Shown piece by piece: positions 9,333-17,833 of a DNA stretch of 64,000 nt. The DNA lies in the NCBI GenBank assembly GCA_963797475.1, contig CAWCPR010000001.1, positions 2,232,001 through 2,296,000 on the forward strand, read 5' to 3'. The position numbers and the translations under genes were made by a program. The notes beneath the pieces are model-generated. The model was not told the origin of the DNA. It did no database searches and worked only from the letters and a program-made list of their open reading frames with translations. The DNA comes from CAWCPR01 sp963797475 (GTDB lineage: Bacteria > Chloroflexota > Anaerolineae > Anaerolineales > UBA4823). The stretch's first letter is position 1; every line of letters begins with the position of its first letter.

Positions 9333-10331
9333 TCAAGATTCCACATCCGATTGTTGAACGACGATTGGGCTGGAGCCAACGGGACGAAACCGGCTGGTTA
9401 CCTGCTGGGAAACCCACTGCAGGCAGTAGCCGGCGGTCGTAAAAGCCAGCCCGGCGACAATTGCCCCGGCGCGCGCCAGGCCCATTCCATCGTGTCGAAA
9501 GAGGGCGTCTGCCAGGCCACGGACAACGCCCTGCGGCAGCGTTTTCAGCGTATAAATCCGCTCGCTGGCCAGACCAGCGCCCCTGCCAACAAGGCGGGTA
9601 ACCAGCGCCTTCGATTGGCCTTCGGCGTAACAGCGGGCGCGAAAATAGGCCCAGCGTGCACGGCTGGCGGGGATCCGGTGTTGAACGCGGATTTGTGGTT
9701 CATACAGAAAAAATTTCTGAGGCCAGTGTTGACCGGCGCGTATACAGAGTTCGGTTTCTTCGCAACCCAGCGGGCGCGTTGAAATGCGCCCGATACCGGT
9801 GCGAAACCCGCCGACCGCTTCGAAGACCTCGCGCCGCAAACACATACTGCCGCCGGAAAGATTTCGGACCGGCGCTTGAGTGTGCGGCAATCCACGATAG
9901 GTACATCCGACCACCCAGTAGAACTCTTCAGGAAACCAGGCGGGCCGGCCGGTCTCCCACAGCGGTTCGATCAGCGTTCCCGCCCCAAGCACCCGAGGAT
10001 TCTGGCAACAATCGGCTAACTTATCAACCCAGTTTGGCTCCGCAATGGCATCATCGTCTAGAAAAGCGATGAGCGCGCCTTGCGCGATGGCAATGCCGCT
10101 GTTGCGTGCGCCAGAAAGCCCGCGTGGTTCCTGATTCTCTATAACGATCGCATCGGCGCTCTGCTCACGGACACGCGCCAGCAGAGCCGGGTTGTGATCC
10201 ACCACGATGATGATCTCACGCGGCGGCGCGTTCTGGCAGCGGACTAAATCCACAGCCATGAGGAGGTCAGCCCAGCGCGCCTCGGTATAGGCGCAGATAA
10301 CAACTGAAATATCAAGCGTATCCCGGGTCAT
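9333..10331 (-). CDS. Family 2 glycosyltransferase
   Basis: A 332-residue GT-A enzyme. Seen: ISVVICAYTEARWADLLMA at the N-terminus, REIIIVVDHN, the DDD metal site in LIAFLDDDAIAEPNWV, and GCEETELCIRAGQ as acceptor-side acidic motif. A hydrophobic C-terminal helix is present. I chose ATG at 10331, preceded by AGAGAGAG, over a start five codons earlier without a ribosome site. The start overlaps the end of the deacetylase gene by 20 bases. Architecture resembles enzymes that extend polyprenol-linked glycans. Donor is unknown. Confidence 0.87.
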   Translation of the reverse strand: MTRDTLDISVVICAYTEARWADLLMAVDLVRCQNAPPREIIIVVDHNPALLARVREQSADAIVIENQEPRGLSGARNSGIAIAQGALIAFLDDDAIAEPNWVDKLADCCQNPRVLGAGTLIEPLWETGRPAWFPEEFYWVVGCTYRGLPHTQAPVRNLSGGSMCLRREVFEAVGGFRTGIGRISTRPLGCEETELCIRAGQHWPQKFFLYEPQIRVQHRIPASRARWAYFRARCYAEGQSKALVTRLVGRGAGLASERIYTLKTLPQGVVRGLADALFRHDGMGLARAGAIVAGLAFTTAGYCLQWVSQQVTSRFRPVGSSPIVVQQSDVES

Positions 10332-11193
10332 GACTCTCTCTTGCATTGAGACTTTGCTTCATTGCACGCAGGCTGTAGCGAACACATCGCCAGGCCAAGG
10401 CGCGCACGCGTTCGTAGGACGGCTTGAGCTGTGGGCCGCGGCCGGCGAGTAATTCGGCAAACTGCTGTAGACTGGCGTCGCCAGGAACGATCAGCCGTGA
10501 TAACGCGAACGGGTCATCGGCGGGTGAACTCATGGCATAGCGCACCGCACAGGCGGACAGGAAGCCTGCCTCCCGCACCAACCGCTGCACCCCTGGCCGA
10601 TAATATCCGTACGGATAGGCGAAGCTCGTAATCTTGCGAGTCAGTTTTTCCTCGAGAATTCGTTTGCTGCGGGTGATTTCAGCGCGGGCGATGGCTGCCG
10701 GCACGACATCGAGCTGCAAATGCCGGTGGCTGTGAGCTCCACATTCAATGCCGCTGGCGCTGATGTCGATCAATTGCCCCCAGGTCAGCATGAGCCGGTC
10801 GGTTTCCTGTTCCCGCTGCAGAAAGCAGGAGGCGCCATTTACGAACGCAGTTGAGATATAGAGTGTCGCGGTCAGGCTGTAGCGTTGCAGGACTGGCAGA
10901 GCCTGATTGTTGAAATCGGCAAAACCATCGTCGAAGGTTAACACAACAGCCGGTTCAGGCAGCTCAACTCCGGCCGTCCGGGCCGCCACGTACTGGCTGA
11001 CGGTCAATGTCCTGTAGCGCCGCTGCGCCAGATAATCCATCTGTTCGGCGAAACGGGCCGGCGGCAGGGCGAATTTTCGGAACCGCGGTCGAGCGCGATC
11101 CGATATACTGTGGTACATGAGGATGGGAATACTTTGACCCGATTGTCGCAACAAGATAGCCTGATCCTTATATGATGTAAGTCTATTCATCAT
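10312..11193 (-). CDS. Polysaccharide deacetylase (NodB homology domain)
   Basis: A 293-residue carbohydrate esterase family 4 type deacetylase, which removes N-acetyl groups from amino sugars using a metal ion. All three core motifs are visible: LTFDDGF (motif 1, catalytic base and metal Asp), CGAHSHRH (motif 2, two metal His) and FAYPYG (motif 3). There is no signal peptide, so it either works in the cytoplasm or uses another route. Start is ATG at 11193 or the next ATG at 11190. The longer open frame runs into a repeated leader element (see repeat at 11182). The product would act on the glycan built by the surrounding transferases. Confidence 0.88.
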   Translation of the reverse strand: MMNRLTSYKDQAILLRQSGQSIPILMYHSISDRARPRFRKFALPPARFAEQMDYLAQRRYRTLTVSQYVAARTAGVELPEPAVVLTFDDGFADFNNQALPVLQRYSLTATLYISTAFVNGASCFLQREQETDRLMLTWGQLIDISASGIECGAHSHRHLQLDVVPAAIARAEITRSKRILEEKLTRKITSFAYPYGYYRPGVQRLVREAGFLSACAVRYAMSSPADDPFALSRLIVPGDASLQQFAELLAGRGPQLKPSYERVRALAWRCVRYSLRAMKQSLNARESHDPGYA

Positions 11194-11227
11194 AATGCAT
11201 GGTGCGCCACAAGCGCCCAACACTTAT
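11182..11227 (-). repeat. Leader repeat, copy A
   Basis: Matches 55931-55976 at 34 of 46 positions without gaps, same strand. It covers the first codons (ATGAATAGA) and leader of the polysaccharide deacetylase gene. Confidence 0.6.
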
Positions 11228-11299
11228 TGTTAAGCTTCACGCGATGCATGACTCAACCGCGCTATATAGACTGATCCGGGCTTGACCGAAACAGCTCGA

Positions 11300-12626
11300 T
11301 CAAGTGTGGCCCAACACATCTACATCGATTTCGCGCTGATTTTGGCCTGTAGACTGGGCGATTACACGCCGGTAAAATCGCTCGAATTGGGGCACAGCAA
11401 CGCTGGCAGTAAACAGCATGGATCGCTCCCTGGCAGCCGTTCCCAAACGTTCGCGCAATTCAGGTTGATGGATCAAGCTCGTCATCGCCAGGGCTAATGC
11501 ATCGACGTCGCCCGAGGGTACGATCAGGCCAGTTACACCGGGTACGATCATATCCGTATGTCCACCTGGGGTCGTTCCAATTACAGCCTTGCCGCGGCTC
11601 ATGCCTTCATACACCACGCTGCCCAGCGGCTCTGGCCAGAGCGACGGGATGACCCCAAAGAGACTTCGTTCCCAGGCCGCCATGACTGCGCCATGCGGCA
11701 CATCTTCCAACACGATCACGCCCGGCGGAAACTCCCGCGGCGAGTTCGAACTCAAACGTGCCGATTAAGACGAGCGGCGGCGGCGAAACCAACTGCTCAT
11801 AGGCTGCCAGAAGTTGGTTGATCCCCTTAACCCGTCGCAGCGCGCCGACGTACAAGATAAATTTTTCGGCCGGTAGACGATCCAGATAGCTTTGATATTG
11901 AGCATCAGCGCTGTAGTGGCGGTCAGCGTCATCCTCACGGAAGCTTGGGATGATGGTCTCAGCGATTGCGTTCTTGCTCATTCTTTGATCGCGCGCCCGG
12001 TCTCCCCAGAAGTCGCGCTGCACGATCGACTGCACGTACGCACTGATACTGTGGACGCCGCGCACCCTACGCTTCAGCAGAGAGCAACTCGTTAACACCC
12101 CTATAGCAGCCAGCCAGCCTTTCGGCGCGCCGTAGAGGTCTGCAGCGCAGCTCATGCACTTTTGCAGTGCAGGTCCGTCGCAGATCTGCTCGTTGTGATA
12201 TACCAACGTGCACCTGGCGCAGCTATAACCATAATCACGGGCAGAGATGAGCAGCGGAATTTGGGTGCCGAACAATGCCGGTACACACGAAAAACAAAAC
12301 CAGCCGGAAGCGTGAACCACATCCGGCTTGAAACGTCGAATCAAGCGGCGCAGCCCTACGACAGTGATCGGATCGGGAAATGGCGGTTGGTGGCGCTGGT
12401 TGCGATCGCGAACGACCCCGGGCAACCAGGTGCGGAGCTGCTTCAATCGGAACACGGACACACCCGCCTCATCTTCCTGTTCGGGCAAGCCGCCGCTCCA
12501 AACGGTGGCCACATTGACCTCATGACCGCGTCGGTGTAATTCATGCGCCAATAACTGCGTCTGCCGGTGCGCGCCGCCAATAAAAGGTGGATAGTGATCG
12601 CTCACCAATAGAATTCGTAGACCCAT
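11300..12626 (-). CDS. Family 4 glycosyltransferase with a one-base frameshift
   Basis: Two overlapping frames together encode one GT4 enzyme. The first (12626 to about 11750) holds the N-terminal domain, RILLVSDHYPPFIGGAHRQT, and the hinge up to PPPLVLIGTFEFE. The second, shifted by one base, holds SPREFPPGVIVLED, the donor site SLWPEPLGSVVYEGMSRGKA and the C-terminus. The total of 1327 bases is one more than a multiple of three, fitting a single inserted base near 11745-11755. The paralogue at 15419-16672 runs through without a break and aligns across the junction. Cys residues in ICDGPALQKCMSC may bind a metal. Either a sequencing error or a recent lesion is possible. Confidence 0.8.
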
Positions 12627-12640
12627 AAATCCCTCGCTCG

Positions 12641-13417
12641 TTATTCTCCGCGCCACAACCTCACATGACGATAGATCGTCTCTGGATCGTCCAGCTTATA
12701 TAAGTAGGCTACAATCGATCCGGTGCCAAATTGATCGCCCAGCAATCTGATCGCTGTTTCCCATGTCTCGCCCGGTTTCAAGCCCAACGCAGGCCATTCC
12801 TGCACCACTTGATCGCCGACGCTGACCCGCAGGCGATAGCGAGTCTCAGTAAACTCTGCGCTTTTAATGCCCAGGTAAAATACATTTGAATTGCCCGGGT
12901 TGGCCGGGATCATCCATAACTGCGTGTAACCCGTTACACCATTGGGCGAAACCGGCAGCCGTGTCAGTCCGACGGCCGCGCCCATGACCAGGACAGCCAG
13001 ACCCGCAAAGAGGCCGTCGCGAAAACGCAGATTGAAATGTCTTTCGATCTGCACGGCGGTGGTCGCGCCTTCTGGTTTGCGCCTCAGCCAGGCGATGGCG
13101 CTCGCCAGCAAAACGATCATCGCTAAGGCGACAGCCCACGTACTGGTCTGCAGGCCCCAGGCCGTCAAGTTAAGAATCAGCCCGCCCAGGGCAGTTGCGG
13201 CCACGCTTACTCCCAGGCTAAACAGCAGCCGCTCGGCGTTCCCGAACGAGCGCAGGGGTAAGAGGGCGGCCGTGATCGCATATCCAGGCAAAAAGAACAC
13301 GAGCGGCAAGGCAAAGATCAGTCGCACGATCGAGCCGGCCGGCAGAACCACTGCCAGCATGGCGCTCAATACAGCCACAACCATCACAGCGAAGAGATCA
13401 TTTGACTGTCGTTGCAT
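12641..13417 (-). CDS. DUF1616-type membrane protein
   Basis: A 258-residue protein. The first 110 residues hold four hydrophobic segments (AVMVVAVLSAMLAVVLPAG and following, with the proline-rich FFLPGYAITAAL typical of DUF1616). One more membrane segment follows a basic stretch, and a C-terminal extracytoplasmic beta-rich domain holds YRLRVSVGDQVVQEW. DUF1616 proteins commonly sit in surface-glycan loci, but their biochemical role is not established. ATG at 13417 overlaps the end of the upstream membrane protein by 20 bases. Confidence 0.75.
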   Translation of the reverse strand: MQRQSNDLFAVMVVAVLSAMLAVVLPAGSIVRLIFALPLVFFLPGYAITAALLPLRSFGNAERLLFSLGVSVAATALGGLILNLTAWGLQTSTWAVALAMIVLLASAIAWLRRKPEGATTAVQIERHFNLRFRDGLFAGLAVLVMGAAVGLTRLPVSPNGVTGYTQLWMIPANPGNSNVFYLGIKSAEFTETRYRLRVSVGDQVVQEWPALGLKPGETWETAIRLLGDQFGTGSIVAYLYKLDDPETIYRHVRLWRGE

Positions 13418-15422
13418 TACGTAGGGCTCCCAAATCATAGATGACGATATTGCCGCTATCGAACAGCCGGCTGATCGCTTTTGGCTGATCAAATTTGCTA
13501 TATACCTCTGGCGCTAAAAAGTCGCTGTTCGGCAGCAGGCCAGTGGATGTCCGATCGAAGTAATATCCCGCCATATTGTCCGAACTGATCAAACGGCGAT
13601 CTACGGCGACATATTGGATGCCCCAATCCTGTATCAGCTTCACTTGCCAGTCCGGGAAGTCTGCCATACCCAGCAGGTCTACGACATCAGGGTATCTTCC
13701 TGCCAGCGTCAGTTGTTCTCCATAGGCCAGGAAGAGGCGAGCGTTTGATTCATCGGCCGCCACCTGATTTCCCGGTCCCAGGAAAGCCCGCATCCATTGG
13801 GCAGCGGCGAACCCTTGCGGTTGGAGCACCACGTTATCCACATTGACCTGAAGCGGTCCGCTGAGACGCAGTGCGGGCGCCCAACCGGAAATGATGCCGC
13901 CCATGAAAATAATCGCTAAACTGCCTAAGACAACCGCCCGAGCAAGCAAAGGCCTGCGCTTGCGATCCCATAATTCCAGCACAGCAAAGGCTATCACGAA
14001 CGCCAGGCCGATAAATAAAAACTCTGAAGCGCGATTGGCGGTTTCCCACACGTCCGGGCTAAACCTCAGCCCCAACACTGCAAAATATGCCAACCCAGCT
14101 CCGGTCAACAAGATTGCGATCGGATTTCTGCGAAAATGCTGCCAGATTTTACTCAACCCGAAGGGTAAAGCCAGCAACATCAATACAACCGAGCCAATGC
14201 CCACAAAACGTTCCCACAGCGGGGCCGCATAACCACTGGAGGACTGAAACAGCACACGCGTACTCTCTTCACCGCTTATGATCTGGAAGATCGAGGCTGC
14301 GGCCCGGCTGAGCACCGGTGACAAATAATTGGGTGTGATGCTGGCAACCCGCACAAGCCAGACAAGCGTGGCAATCGCGCCGAATAAAGCCAACCCGGCT
14401 GTTCCAGTGATAGCGCCTGCTCCGCCAAAGGGGATCGCCCCTCGCTGGCCCCGGGTCGCTCCGCCTTGGGAAGAATTCTTTCCAGCAATGGCGGCGGATG
14501 TCGTCCAGGCCGCCCCGAAACGCAGGAACAAAAGCACGAGCGTCCATAATCCGAAGAAGGCCACCAGAAAATATGATGTCAAATGATGAATGATCACTAC
14601 CGCCGAAATACCCAGCAGCGCTAGCAGCGTCAAACCGCGGCGCTGAGCTCCTGCTGGCGTCGCCGCTCGCCTTACCGAAACAAACAATACCCACATGGCG
14701 AGCGGCAATGCCAAGGATTCATAGGAGAATTGGGCGCTCCAGAACAAGAAGTTGGCGTTCATCGCATACAGCAAGGCGGCGACCCCCGCCAAACGTAATG
14801 AACCGCTCACTTTTTCAAAGAACAAAAAGAGCGCCAACATCGCTATTAACCGGGCGATGCCTACGACCAGCAGGGCGGCTCCAAATATGCTCAGGCCGCT
14901 TAGCGAAGCCAACGCCGAAGTGACCATCTCCAGACCCGGATAAAACGGGGTCACGGCTAAAATTGGATTGGCGTTAAACAGCCTATCCGTCTCCAGAATC
15001 CTGGTCACATTATAGGAATGGATCAGCTCATCCGAAAAAGTGAACCCATACGGGCTGTGCAGGACTTTAACCAGGTAAAACCCGAGTCCGAGTAAAACGA
15101 TCAGGCCGATGTGCTCTTGCCGCGCGGCTGCGCTGGAGGCCAATCGGGCCGCGATGGGCACAATGACCAGCAGCAAGCCGGCCCAGAACAAGGGTTCATA
15201 CTGGCCGGCTGCCGAGCGCGATAGTGTGTCGGCGACTGCCACGAGCAGCAAGCCAAAGGCGCTGGTGAGACTGAGGGCCGGCAGCCAACCCCAACCGTAA
15301 GCCCGAGAGGCGTCTACAGCGCGCAATGACTTTTTCGCCCCTATACCCTCAACAGATGACGGAGCGGAGGGGGTAAGTGTTTCCTGAAAGTTATTCGGCG
15401 CCCGAATTTCGTTGTCCATCAC
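13398..15422 (-). CDS. Large polytopic membrane protein, GT-C-like
   Basis: A 674-residue membrane protein with an N-terminal cytoplasmic tail of about 40 residues, a dozen or more hydrophobic segments, and a soluble C-terminal extracytoplasmic domain of about 150 residues. After the third segment comes FTFSDELIHSYNVTRIL, an acidic loop in the place where GT-C glycosyltransferases carry their catalytic Asp/Glu. I therefore infer a polyprenol-phosphate-sugar-dependent transferase or a polymerase working outside the membrane. I cannot assign a named family. It is paired with the DUF1616 gene (20-base overlap) and lies between two paralogous GT4 genes. Confidence 0.7.
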   Translation of the reverse strand: MMDNEIRAPNNFQETLTPSAPSSVEGIGAKKSLRAVDASRAYGWGWLPALSLTSAFGLLLVAVADTLSRSAAGQYEPLFWAGLLLVIVPIAARLASSAAARQEHIGLIVLLGLGFYLVKVLHSPYGFTFSDELIHSYNVTRILETDRLFNANPILAVTPFYPGLEMVTSALASLSGLSIFGAALLVVGIARLIAMLALFLFFEKVSGSLRLAGVAALLYAMNANFLFWSAQFSYESLALPLAMWVLFVSVRRAATPAGAQRRGLTLLALLGISAVVIIHHLTSYFLVAFFGLWTLVLLFLRFGAAWTTSAAIAGKNSSQGGATRGQRGAIPFGGAGAITGTAGLALFGAIATLVWLVRVASITPNYLSPVLSRAAASIFQIISGEESTRVLFQSSSGYAAPLWERFVGIGSVVLMLLALPFGLSKIWQHFRRNPIAILLTGAGLAYFAVLGLRFSPDVWETANRASEFLFIGLAFVIAFAVLELWDRKRRPLLARAVVLGSLAIIFMGGIISGWAPALRLSGPLQVNVDNVVLQPQGFAAAQWMRAFLGPGNQVAADESNARLFLAYGEQLTLAGRYPDVVDLLGMADFPDWQVKLIQDWGIQYVAVDRRLISSDNMAGYYFDRTSTGLLPNSDFLAPEVYSKFDQPKAISRLFDSGNIVIYDLGALRNATTVK

Positions 15423-16672
15423 GAAACCGCCTTTTGAAGCTCAGTCGACGTTTCTTTCGTCATCACCATTCGGTAAATTTTTTCAATGCGAGGGATCACC
15501 GCGCCAGCCCGAAATTGTTCCACGCGCCGCAGGCCCGCCCGCCCCAGTTGCTCGCACAATTCTCGATCGGCCAGCAGGCGTTCTAACGCCTGCTGAAGCG
15601 CTTCTGGATCGCCGGGCGGAACCAGCAAGCCAGTCTCAGCATCAATGACTACATCAGGCAGTCCACCGATACGGGAAGCAATCACCGGACGGCCAGCCGT
15701 CATGGCTTCAAGGACGACAATGCCAAAGGGTTCAGGCCAAACTGAAGGAGCTACGGCGATACTGCAGCGGCGCCAGGCAGCCATTACCGCTGCGTGCGGC
15801 CAGCTATTCAGGAAAACCACATTCGCTGGAAATTCCGCCGGTGTATCCGGGAACCTTCGCCCGATCAAAACCAGCGGCGGCGCGTTCTTAAGTCTGGCAT
15901 ATGCCTTAAGTAATATGTGAATCCCCTTGTCACGTGACAAGTCTCCCACAAACAGGATGAAATCCCCCTCCGGCAACTGCGCTGTATATGCCTCGATATC
16001 TATTCGGCTCTCATCGAGCACATCAGGTACAAAATTTGGGACCACCTGAAACGGTAATGAGCTACCTTCAATCCCATTTCCAATAGCGACAGCCTTACTG
16101 ACAGGCAAGAACATATCCACTGCCAACCTCGTCAGGCCGCTCATCAGGCGAAGGCCTGAAGCGGTTGGAATGCCTTTGGCCAAGCCGTAATGTTCCCTGG
16201 CACAAGCAAGGCACTTAATGATGCCCGGGCCGCTGCAGGGCGAGCCCTGGTAGACAAGCCGTCGCTTGGCGCATAACAGGCTATAGTCATGTAAGGATAA
16301 TACCAGCCGGGCTCCGCTCTGGCGCTTGAGCGGCAGAAACGAATACATGAGCCAATTGTGCGCGTGCACAATTTCCGGCTGCACCTGGGCGAGTATTCGT
16401 CGCAGCGCCAACGTCGCTTCGGGGTCGGGCCAGGGAGGTACATGCCGGCGTTGAGTGTCTTTGTACAGCCAGGTGGCGCGTTGGGTGGTGCTGTGGATGC
16501 GGAATATCCGCACGCCCTGATCGATCTCAAAATCCTGGAAACCCTCATGCCACAACGTGGCAATCGCCACATCATGCCCGCGCTGCGCCAGCTCAACACT
16601 CAGATCTTTAACGATTTGCTCTTCGCCGCCGATAATGGGTTGGTAGAACTGCGTCAACATTAAGATGTGCAT
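15419..16672 (-). CDS. Family 4 glycosyltransferase
   Basis: A 417-residue GT-B enzyme. Seen: MHILMLTQFYQPIIGGEEQI at the N-terminus, ILFVGDLSRDKGIHILLKAY at the start of the second domain, and the donor site PSVWPEPFGIVVLEAMTAG with both Glu of the EX7E motif. It is a clear paralogue of the broken gene at 11300-12626. Both carry a Cys cluster in the first domain (here CSGPGIIKCLACAREHYG). ATG at 16672 overlaps the end of the upstream gene by 13 bases, and the stop overlaps the next start by four bases. Confidence 0.88.
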   Translation of the reverse strand: MHILMLTQFYQPIIGGEEQIVKDLSVELAQRGHDVAIATLWHEGFQDFEIDQGVRIFRIHSTTQRATWLYKDTQRRHVPPWPDPEATLALRRILAQVQPEIVHAHNWLMYSFLPLKRQSGARLVLSLHDYSLLCAKRRLVYQGSPCSGPGIIKCLACAREHYGLAKGIPTASGLRLMSGLTRLAVDMFLPVSKAVAIGNGIEGSSLPFQVVPNFVPDVLDESRIDIEAYTAQLPEGDFILFVGDLSRDKGIHILLKAYARLKNAPPLVLIGRRFPDTPAEFPANVVFLNSWPHAAVMAAWRRCSIAVAPSVWPEPFGIVVLEAMTAGRPVIASRIGGLPDVVIDAETGLLVPPGDPEALQQALERLLADRELCEQLGRAGLRRVEQFRAGAVIPRIEKIYRMVMTKETSTELQKAVS

Positions 16673-17805
16673 ACTGACTCCCGGACGACTTGTTGATACA
16701 GCATAAAAAGCTCCGTTGCGCACTCATCCCATGTCGGGAGTTTGAATGGCGGTGGTATATGAGGTTGACGCAGTTGTTCGAGCACTGCTTCGGCCACCTG
16801 TCTGGGCGTGCTGTCTAATGAAATCGCTTGCGCTAAGCCTTTTTCGGCTAACTCGTTCAAACCCGATGTTGCTGCAACTAACGCCGGGCAGCCAAGTGCG
16901 ATAGCCTCGAGCACGGCGATCGGGTGTGTTTCGTACTCGCTGAACAAAACCACTAATGCCGCTTTTGAAACCTCTTCAGCCATTCGGTCTCGTTCGGACA
17001 CGGGCACGGCCCGAATCTCGACATGATCCGACACATTCAACTTGTTTGCCAGATCCCTTAGCGTTGACTCATAAGGTCCGACGCCCGCAATCCACAACAT
17101 CACATCCGGGCATTGTTTCACAATATACGGCAAAGCCGCTAGGAGGCGTTGATGCCCCTTGTAGCGCTCCAGGCGGCCGATCGAAGCGATCACCGTCCGT
17201 CCGTTTGCTACCCGGCGGCCCGGGCGCTTGAGCGGCGGCAGGTCGGCCCCATTGGGAATGAAGACAAACCGTTCGGTTGGCACGCCAAATTTCTCACTCC
17301 AAAACTCGATCTCAAATTCAGCTACAGCAATTAACCGTTCAGACCCTAAGATCAACGGGCGCAGCAAGGACCATTGCAACCCTCGCAGCGCATTACGCAG
17401 TCGGGATGAATGCCCGCCGCCATGAAAGGTGACCACGTACGGAACTCGCGCCTGCCGGGCGGCTAACATCGCCAACGGCGCGACCAGTGTGTGGTAAGAC
17501 TGGAGATGGATCAAATCCCACTTTTGCTGCTGAATGTATGGATAGATCTCTGGAGCAAAATAGTAGTCGCGTCGAGCCGGCCAGGCGCGCGCCCGATGGA
17601 CCTGCACCCCATCAATCTGCTCACAAGGGGGTAAATTGCCCCCCCGGTCTGTGGTCAGTATGGAGATTTGGACGCCTGCGCGCGCCAACCTGCCGGCAAC
17701 CTGGTATACATGATTTTCTACGCCGCCCATCTCAGGAAAATAGCGTGGCGTCACCATGAGGACGCGCAGCGGCGCTACAGGCGTGGAAAAAGATAAACTT
17801 GTCAT
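16660..17805 (-). CDS. Family 4 glycosyltransferase
   Basis: A 381-residue GT-B enzyme. Seen: VLMVTPRYFPEMGGVENHVY, the N-terminal glycine-rich loop of GT4 proteins, TVIASIGRLERYKGHQRLL opening the second domain, and FSEYETHPIAVLEAIALG as the donor-binding EX7E region. The frame is open about 100 codons further upstream but that part is not protein-like and overlaps the upstream gene. ATG at 17805 follows the REC-GT2 stop by 28 bases. Substrates are unknown. Confidence 0.87.
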   Translation of the reverse strand: MTSLSFSTPVAPLRVLMVTPRYFPEMGGVENHVYQVAGRLARAGVQISILTTDRGGNLPPCEQIDGVQVHRARAWPARRDYYFAPEIYPYIQQQKWDLIHLQSYHTLVAPLAMLAARQARVPYVVTFHGGGHSSRLRNALRGLQWSLLRPLILGSERLIAVAEFEIEFWSEKFGVPTERFVFIPNGADLPPLKRPGRRVANGRTVIASIGRLERYKGHQRLLAALPYIVKQCPDVMLWIAGVGPYESTLRDLANKLNVSDHVEIRAVPVSERDRMAEEVSKAALVVLFSEYETHPIAVLEAIALGCPALVAATSGLNELAEKGLAQAISLDSTPRQVAEAVLEQLRQPHIPPPFKLPTWDECATELFMLYQQVVRESVCTS

Positions 17806-17833
17806 TCCGGCAGATATCCTTGAACAAGGTTTG

